Below, piece after piece: positions 60,549 to 64,000 of a stretch of 64,000 nucleotides of DNA. Under the pieces are notes generated by a model that saw nothing but the letters and a program-made list of their open reading frames with translations, searched no databases and was not told the DNA's origin. Every line of letters begins with the position of its first letter. Position 1 is the first letter of the stretch. The stretch spans positions 696,170-760,169 of the forward strand of contig NZ_JAEFCA010000001.1 in NCBI RefSeq assembly GCF_016405855.1, in the 5' to 3' direction. This stretch comes from Flavobacterium sp. IB48 (lineage in GTDB: Bacteria > Bacteroidota > Bacteroidia > Flavobacteriales > Flavobacteriaceae). The translations under genes and the position numbers were made by a program.

Positions 60549-60902
60549 ATGTTTGTAGCACCGGTAAATACAGAATCTTTGTTAGCACAAGCGCAAGCAG
60601 AGACTTTATATTTGAATCTTATCGAACAGATTAATAAGGATTTTAATTTGGCAAATGAAGGAATTGATTTTCCGTTAAGCATTTCGCCTGACGAATTAAA
60701 AATTCAGCTCCACGAAAAAATCTATCGAATGATTCAGTATAAATTTGCTGAATATTTAAATCTATTATACATCATTGACGTTCCTGAAAACGAAATCAAA
60801 CAGCTCGACGGATCTGATTTAGTTATTCTTGCTGAACAAGTTGCCTTTCTGATTTTAAAAAGAGAATGGCAGAAGGTTTGGTTTAGAAATTATTATAAAT
60901 AA
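60549..60902 (+). CDS. Conserved hypothetical protein downstream of the polyprenyl synthase
   Basis: I cannot name this 117-residue protein. It is predicted helical and cytosolic, without signal or membrane segment: LLAQAQAETLYLNLIEQINK, a proline-containing loop FPLSISPDELK, then helices IYRMIQYKFAEYLNLLYIID and LVILAEQVAFLILKREWQKV. It follows the polyprenyl synthase closely on the same strand and may share its transcript. Conservation is assumed from its clean coding pattern, not shown. Confidence 0.62.
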   Translation: MFVAPVNTESLLAQAQAETLYLNLIEQINKDFNLANEGIDFPLSISPDELKIQLHEKIYRMIQYKFAEYLNLLYIIDVPENEIKQLDGSDLVILAEQVAFLILKREWQKVWFRNYYK

Positions 60903-60976
60903 GGTTCTTTTTTCAAACGCATTATTTCTTTTATTTAAAAAAAAGAATAATATTTGTCAGATAATTTCTTAAATCT

Positions 60977-62101
60977 ATGAGAAAAATTACGCTGATTTTA
61001 TCTTTCTTTCTTTTTCTAATAATATCCTGTTCTTCAGAAGATTCTCCTGTCACACCAGAAAAACCAACTCCTGAAGAAACAAAACCTTTAACTGCAACTT
61101 TCACACAAGTTGATGTTGCCGTTTATGGCGCAAAAACAGGCTCAGTAACCATTACTCCTGCTGGAGGAACTCCACCTTATACCATTACACCATTACAAAC
61201 AGAATTGGCTGCTGGAGATTATACTTTTACCATAAAAGACAGTAAAGGACTAACAACAACTGTAACGGCAAAAATTTTACAGCCTAAAGCCACGCTTCCA
61301 CAATCGTCTTTACTTAGACCTGCTGTTAAAAACATCAATAAAAATACTGTAGCTTCAAAAACGAAAGCAGTTACAAAACATTTAGTTCAATCAATTCAAT
61401 ACAAAAAAAGCGATTATAAAATTGACGAAACTTCAGATTACTCATTAACTGATAATTTATATTCTGATAATGAAAATACCCTTAACACAAATACACCTAA
61501 AGGAGACGTTAGAAATTATATTTATAATAATGCAGGACAATTAACTCAAATTGAAATTCAAAAAGGTCCAGAATCAATGGGATCTTCTGGAATTGAATTT
61601 TCTTATGAATATGACAGCAATGGAAATGTCATAAACAACAGCACTCCATATACATATGAAAATGGTTTAATTACTAAAGTTTTAATTGATAATTATTTAA
61701 CTGTCTACAACTATGATTCTGAGCAAAGAGTCACTAAACGAACAGGAAAATTAAATGCGTCTACTTTTGAATATACTGATACTGAAGTTAAAGAAACCCG
61801 ATATGAAATTATTGAATCATTAGGCGAAGTTGCCAATGGAAGAGTTATTCTCACAAAATACGACAAAACAAAGGCTGGTATCTATAATAACGAACCTTAT
61901 TATAAAATCGCTACTACTTTTTCATCTTTGTTAGGCCAGACATTGCCAAATCCTTATCTACATATTATTGAACAATCTATAGTTGACAATGGTATTACGC
62001 AAAAAACACAATCGTTCAAATATTTTTATGATGCAGAAGGTTATTTGATAAAAGTAGATGATGGCGAGTTTGTAACCATTTACATTTATCAGCAAATCTA
62101 G
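60977..62101 (+). CDS. Lipoprotein with SprB-like repeat and YD-like tail
   Basis: Lipoprotein of 374 residues; lipobox IIS-Cys18. A Pro/Glu/Thr linker (about 20-40) is followed by one SprB-like beta repeat (SVTITPAGGTPPYTITPLQT, GDYTFTIKDSKGL; about 45-98). The C-terminal half has YD/RHS-like strands (YIYNNAGQLTQIEI, FSYEYDSNGNVIN, YNYDSEQRVTKRTGK). SprB itself is a gliding adhesin; one repeat in a lipoprotein suggests only a related surface fold. Function unknown. Convergent with an outer-membrane protein gene, 24 bp apart. Confidence 0.75.
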   Translation: MRKITLILSFFLFLIISCSSEDSPVTPEKPTPEETKPLTATFTQVDVAVYGAKTGSVTITPAGGTPPYTITPLQTELAAGDYTFTIKDSKGLTTTVTAKILQPKATLPQSSLLRPAVKNINKNTVASKTKAVTKHLVQSIQYKKSDYKIDETSDYSLTDNLYSDNENTLNTNTPKGDVRNYIYNNAGQLTQIEIQKGPESMGSSGIEFSYEYDSNGNVINNSTPYTYENGLITKVLIDNYLTVYNYDSEQRVTKRTGKLNASTFEYTDTEVKETRYEIIESLGEVANGRVILTKYDKTKAGIYNNEPYYKIATTFSSLLGQTLPNPYLHIIEQSIVDNGITQKTQSFKYFYDAEGYLIKVDDGEFVTIYIYQQI

Positions 62102-62125
62102 AAAATAGAATTTTAGTAACTTAGA

Positions 62126-62677
62126 TTAAAAATATACCCTCACAAAAGGCATAAATCCAGAACCGTAAAGGCTTTTATTAGGATTATATAAAACGTCATA
62201 ACGAGCACCAATTGTTACGTTTTTTGTTCTATAACCTGCTCCAAGATACAAAGCAGTATTCCAGTAACTATCTGAATACGATGGGAAATTGTAGGTGGCT
62301 TCATATTGGGTATCAACTCTTACTTGTTCCAATTCAGCTGATAACTGGATTTCCGGAATAGGATTTACTAGACCAATAAGACTACCTCCCCAAACGAAAG
62401 ATTCGTAATAATTTTTTTGATATAAATAACCAAATTGAAGGCCTGCTCCTACAGCTACAATTTCGTTGATATTGTAAATAGCGCTTGGCATTACAGAAAC
62501 ATTAGTATATCCTGAACCAAATCCGAGACCTAATCCACCTCCAAACTGAACCTTATCCCAAAAATGATTACTGTTGTCTATAACATATTTTTGTTGTGCA
62601 ATACTATAACTTGAAAATAAGACGGCCAAAATCACAAAAAAATATCTGCAATCGATTGAAAATTGAATTTTATTCAT
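62126..62677 (-). CDS. Small outer-membrane beta-barrel protein
   Basis: Protein of 183 residues with a signal peptide (cleavage near YSIAQQ). The mature part alternates hydrophobic and polar residues in eight or so strands (FGGGLGLGFGSGYTNVSVMP, GAGLQFGYLYQKNYYESFVW, NTALYLGAGYRTKNVTIGAR) and ends in Phe, as barrels recognised by BAM do. Related flavobacterial proteins have been labelled alpha-ketoglutarate decarboxylase only because they neighbour sucA; the sequence does not support enzyme activity. It is divergent from sucA across a 116-bp region with a palindrome. Confidence 0.82.
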   Translation of the reverse strand: MNKIQFSIDCRYFFVILAVLFSSYSIAQQKYVIDNSNHFWDKVQFGGGLGLGFGSGYTNVSVMPSAIYNINEIVAVGAGLQFGYLYQKNYYESFVWGGSLIGLVNPIPEIQLSAELEQVRVDTQYEATYNFPSYSDSYWNTALYLGAGYRTKNVTIGARYDVLYNPNKSLYGSGFMPFVRVYF

Positions 62678-62699
62678 AGTTAACGTTTATTTTAACAAA

Positions 62700-62723
62700 T
62701 TTTTACGTAAAAGTACGTAAAAA
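62700..62723. promoter_or_regulatory. Palindrome TTTTTACGT-N6-ACGTAAAAA
   Basis: Perfect 9-bp arms between the divergent barrel and sucA genes. It is 26 bp upstream of the sucA -7 element and could be an operator for either gene. Confidence 0.45.
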
Positions 62724-62749
62724 AAAGATTTAAATAAATGTGATTGTTG

Positions 62750-62757
62750 TACTTTTG
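62750..62757 (+). promoter_or_regulatory. sucA -7 element
   Basis: TACTTTTG, an exact TAnnTTTG match 36 bp before the sucA ATG. No strong -33 TTG is seen at the right distance. Confidence 0.55.
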
Positions 62758-62793
62758 CCTTTCTATATAACAAAAAGTATATTCACTCATATT

Positions 62794-64000
62794 ATGGATA
62801 GGTTTTCATTTTTAAACGCAGCGCATACCGAGTTTTTTGCACAATTATACGATCAATATTTAGTAAACCCAGACAGCGTTGAGCCTAGCTGGAGAAGTTT
62901 TTTTCAAGGTTTTGACTTTGGACAAACAACTTATAACGACGAAAACCCTGTGCAAACTATCGTTGAGTACGTGACTAGCGATAACGCAGACTGTAGTTTG
63001 GTTTCAGAAAAACTGCAAAAAGAATTCAATGTACTAAAATTAATTGACGGATACCGTACGCGCGGGCATTTATTCACAAAAACAAATCCTGTTCGTGACC
63101 GTAGAACTTCATCTCCGACCTTGGATATTGAAAACTTCGGATTATCTGCAGCAGACCTTTCAACTGTTTTTGATGCTGCACAAACAATTGGCATGGCGCC
63201 ATCTTCTTTACAAGATATCGTAAATCGTCTTAAAGCTATTTACTGCCAGCATATCGGTATTGAATATATGTATATTAGAAATCCTGGCGTTGTAAAATGG
63301 ATTCAGGATAAATTGGCTGTCAATGTTAATCAGCCTAATTTCTCTACAGAAGAAAAGAAAACAATCTTAAATAAATTAAACGAAGCTGTTTCTTTTGAGA
63401 ATTTCCTTCATACTAAATATGTTGGACAAAAACGTTTCTCATTAGAAGGTGGAGAATCTATCATACCAGCTTTAGATGCTTTGATCGAGCAAGCTGCTGA
63501 GAAAGGTGTTGAACAATTCGTAATGGGAATGGCTCACCGTGGTCGTTTGAACGTTTTGGCAAACATCTTCGGAAAATCGACTCAAGATATCTTTGGTGAG
63601 TTTGACGGAAAAGATTACGATCAAGAATATTTTGACGGTGACGTAAAATACCACTTAGGTCTTACTGCCGACAAAAAAACAAGATCTGGAAAAAGCATCA
63701 ACATCAATTTAGCACCAAACCCTTCTCACTTAGAAACTGTTGGAGCTGTAATTGAAGGTATTACAAGAGCTAAACAAGATAAATATTATGCTGATGATTT
63801 CTCTAAAGTATTGCCAATCGCAGTACACGGAGATGCTGCAATCGCAGGTCAAGGTATTTTATATGAAATCATTCAAATGGCTCAACTTGATGGTTACAAA
63901 ACTGGAGGAACAATCCACATTGTAATCAACAACCAAGTTGGATTTACAACAAACTACTTAGACGCTCGTTCTTCTACTTATTGTACAGACGTTGCTAAAG
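62794..64000 (+). CDS. sucA: 2-oxoglutarate dehydrogenase E1 component (partial)
   Basis: Thiamine-diphosphate enzyme of the TCA cycle that decarboxylates 2-oxoglutarate. The first 402 residues are in the window and the frame is open at the edge. The N-terminus MDRFSFLNAAHTEFFAQLYD with the WRSFFQGF motif is the E2-binding segment typical of SucA. Further blocks are DGYRTRGHLF near 85, MGMAHRGRLNVLANI near 243, PNPSHLETVGAVIEG near 309 and VHGDAAIAGQG near 346, the last containing cofactor ligands. sucB is expected next but lies outside the window. Confidence 0.96.
   Translation, partial: MDRFSFLNAAHTEFFAQLYDQYLVNPDSVEPSWRSFFQGFDFGQTTYNDENPVQTIVEYVTSDNADCSLVSEKLQKEFNVLKLIDGYRTRGHLFTKTNPVRDRRTSSPTLDIENFGLSAADLSTVFDAAQTIGMAPSSLQDIVNRLKAIYCQHIGIEYMYIRNPGVVKWIQDKLAVNVNQPNFSTEEKKTILNKLNEAVSFENFLHTKYVGQKRFSLEGGESIIPALDALIEQAAEKGVEQFVMGMAHRGRLNVLANIFGKSTQDIFGEFDGKDYDQEYFDGDVKYHLGLTADKKTRSGKSININLAPNPSHLETVGAVIEGITRAKQDKYYADDFSKVLPIAVHGDAAIAGQGILYEIIQMAQLDGYKTGGTIHIVINNQVGFTTNYLDARSSTYCTDVAK

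Noticed and set aside
62126..62677. Annotation as alpha-ketoglutarate decarboxylase
   Set aside because: The sequence is a short outer-membrane barrel with a signal peptide and has no thiamine-binding motifs; only its neighbour is sucA.

Overview
The window looks like a chromosomal segment of a Flavobacterium-like member of the Bacteroidota. The evidence is AT-rich DNA, TAnnTTTG-type -7 promoter elements, starts without Shine-Dalgarno sites, a DnaE with a fused proofreading exonuclease, a type IX secretion C-terminal sorting domain, many small lipoproteins, and intergenic spaces full of dispersed hairpin repeats. Most genes are ordinary chromosomal functions; two or three accessory loci stand out.

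Layout. 1-3031: N-terminal two thirds of dnaE (minus strand). 3266-5328: short-chain dehydrogenase plus AraC regulator. 5752-11377: leucine operon leuC-leuD-(broken methyltransferase)-leuA-leuB, with a possible leucine-rich leader peptide. 12097-14593: rpsP-rimM-trmN6, with a four-helix-bundle gene inserted between rimM and trmN6. 14611-26256: a peptide export and signalling locus. 26423-29648: glutaryl-CoA dehydrogenase, a DUF3050 heme-oxygenase-fold protein, an SGNH hydrolase and an AdoMet decarboxylase-like protein. 29963-33084: isochorismatase, AraC, nitrilase and GNAT genes, then tRNA-Ser(GGA). 33146-35347: divergent LysR/MFS pair. 35722-38719: tatD-acyltransferase-ansA operon. 39036-48915: an S41 peptidase, an ECF sigma factor with a putative membrane anti-sigma partner, and a divergent envelope block ending in a CHAT protease overlapped by a retropepsin-like protease. 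48967-57528: MFS exporter, tetR-tolC-mfp-RND operon and yceI. 57849-64000: secreted matrixin, polyprenyl synthase, small proteins and the start of sucA.

The most interesting locus is 14611-26256. A bifunctional C39-peptidase/ABC exporter (PCAT) and a HlyD-type adaptor lie downstream of three small Cys-containing precursors (6, 2 and 4 core cysteines) and a membrane protein combining a C39-like domain without catalytic Cys, a VKOR domain and a thioredoxin-like domain. On the opposite strand, six tandem near-identical 46-48-residue precursor genes carry the same EQKTIKGG leader box and a Cys-free D/P/N/K/G core. A membrane TPR-AraC regulator is encoded convergent to the array. I read this as one export system serving two precursor classes: disulfide-bonded peptides and a multicopy repetitive peptide.

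A second strong signal is regulatory. GGAAAC-N16-GTTTCC occurs three times, once over the tetR promoter and twice around the yceI promoter, with identical geometry relative to a TATATTTG -7 element. This predicts the operator of the TetR repressor of the RND pump.
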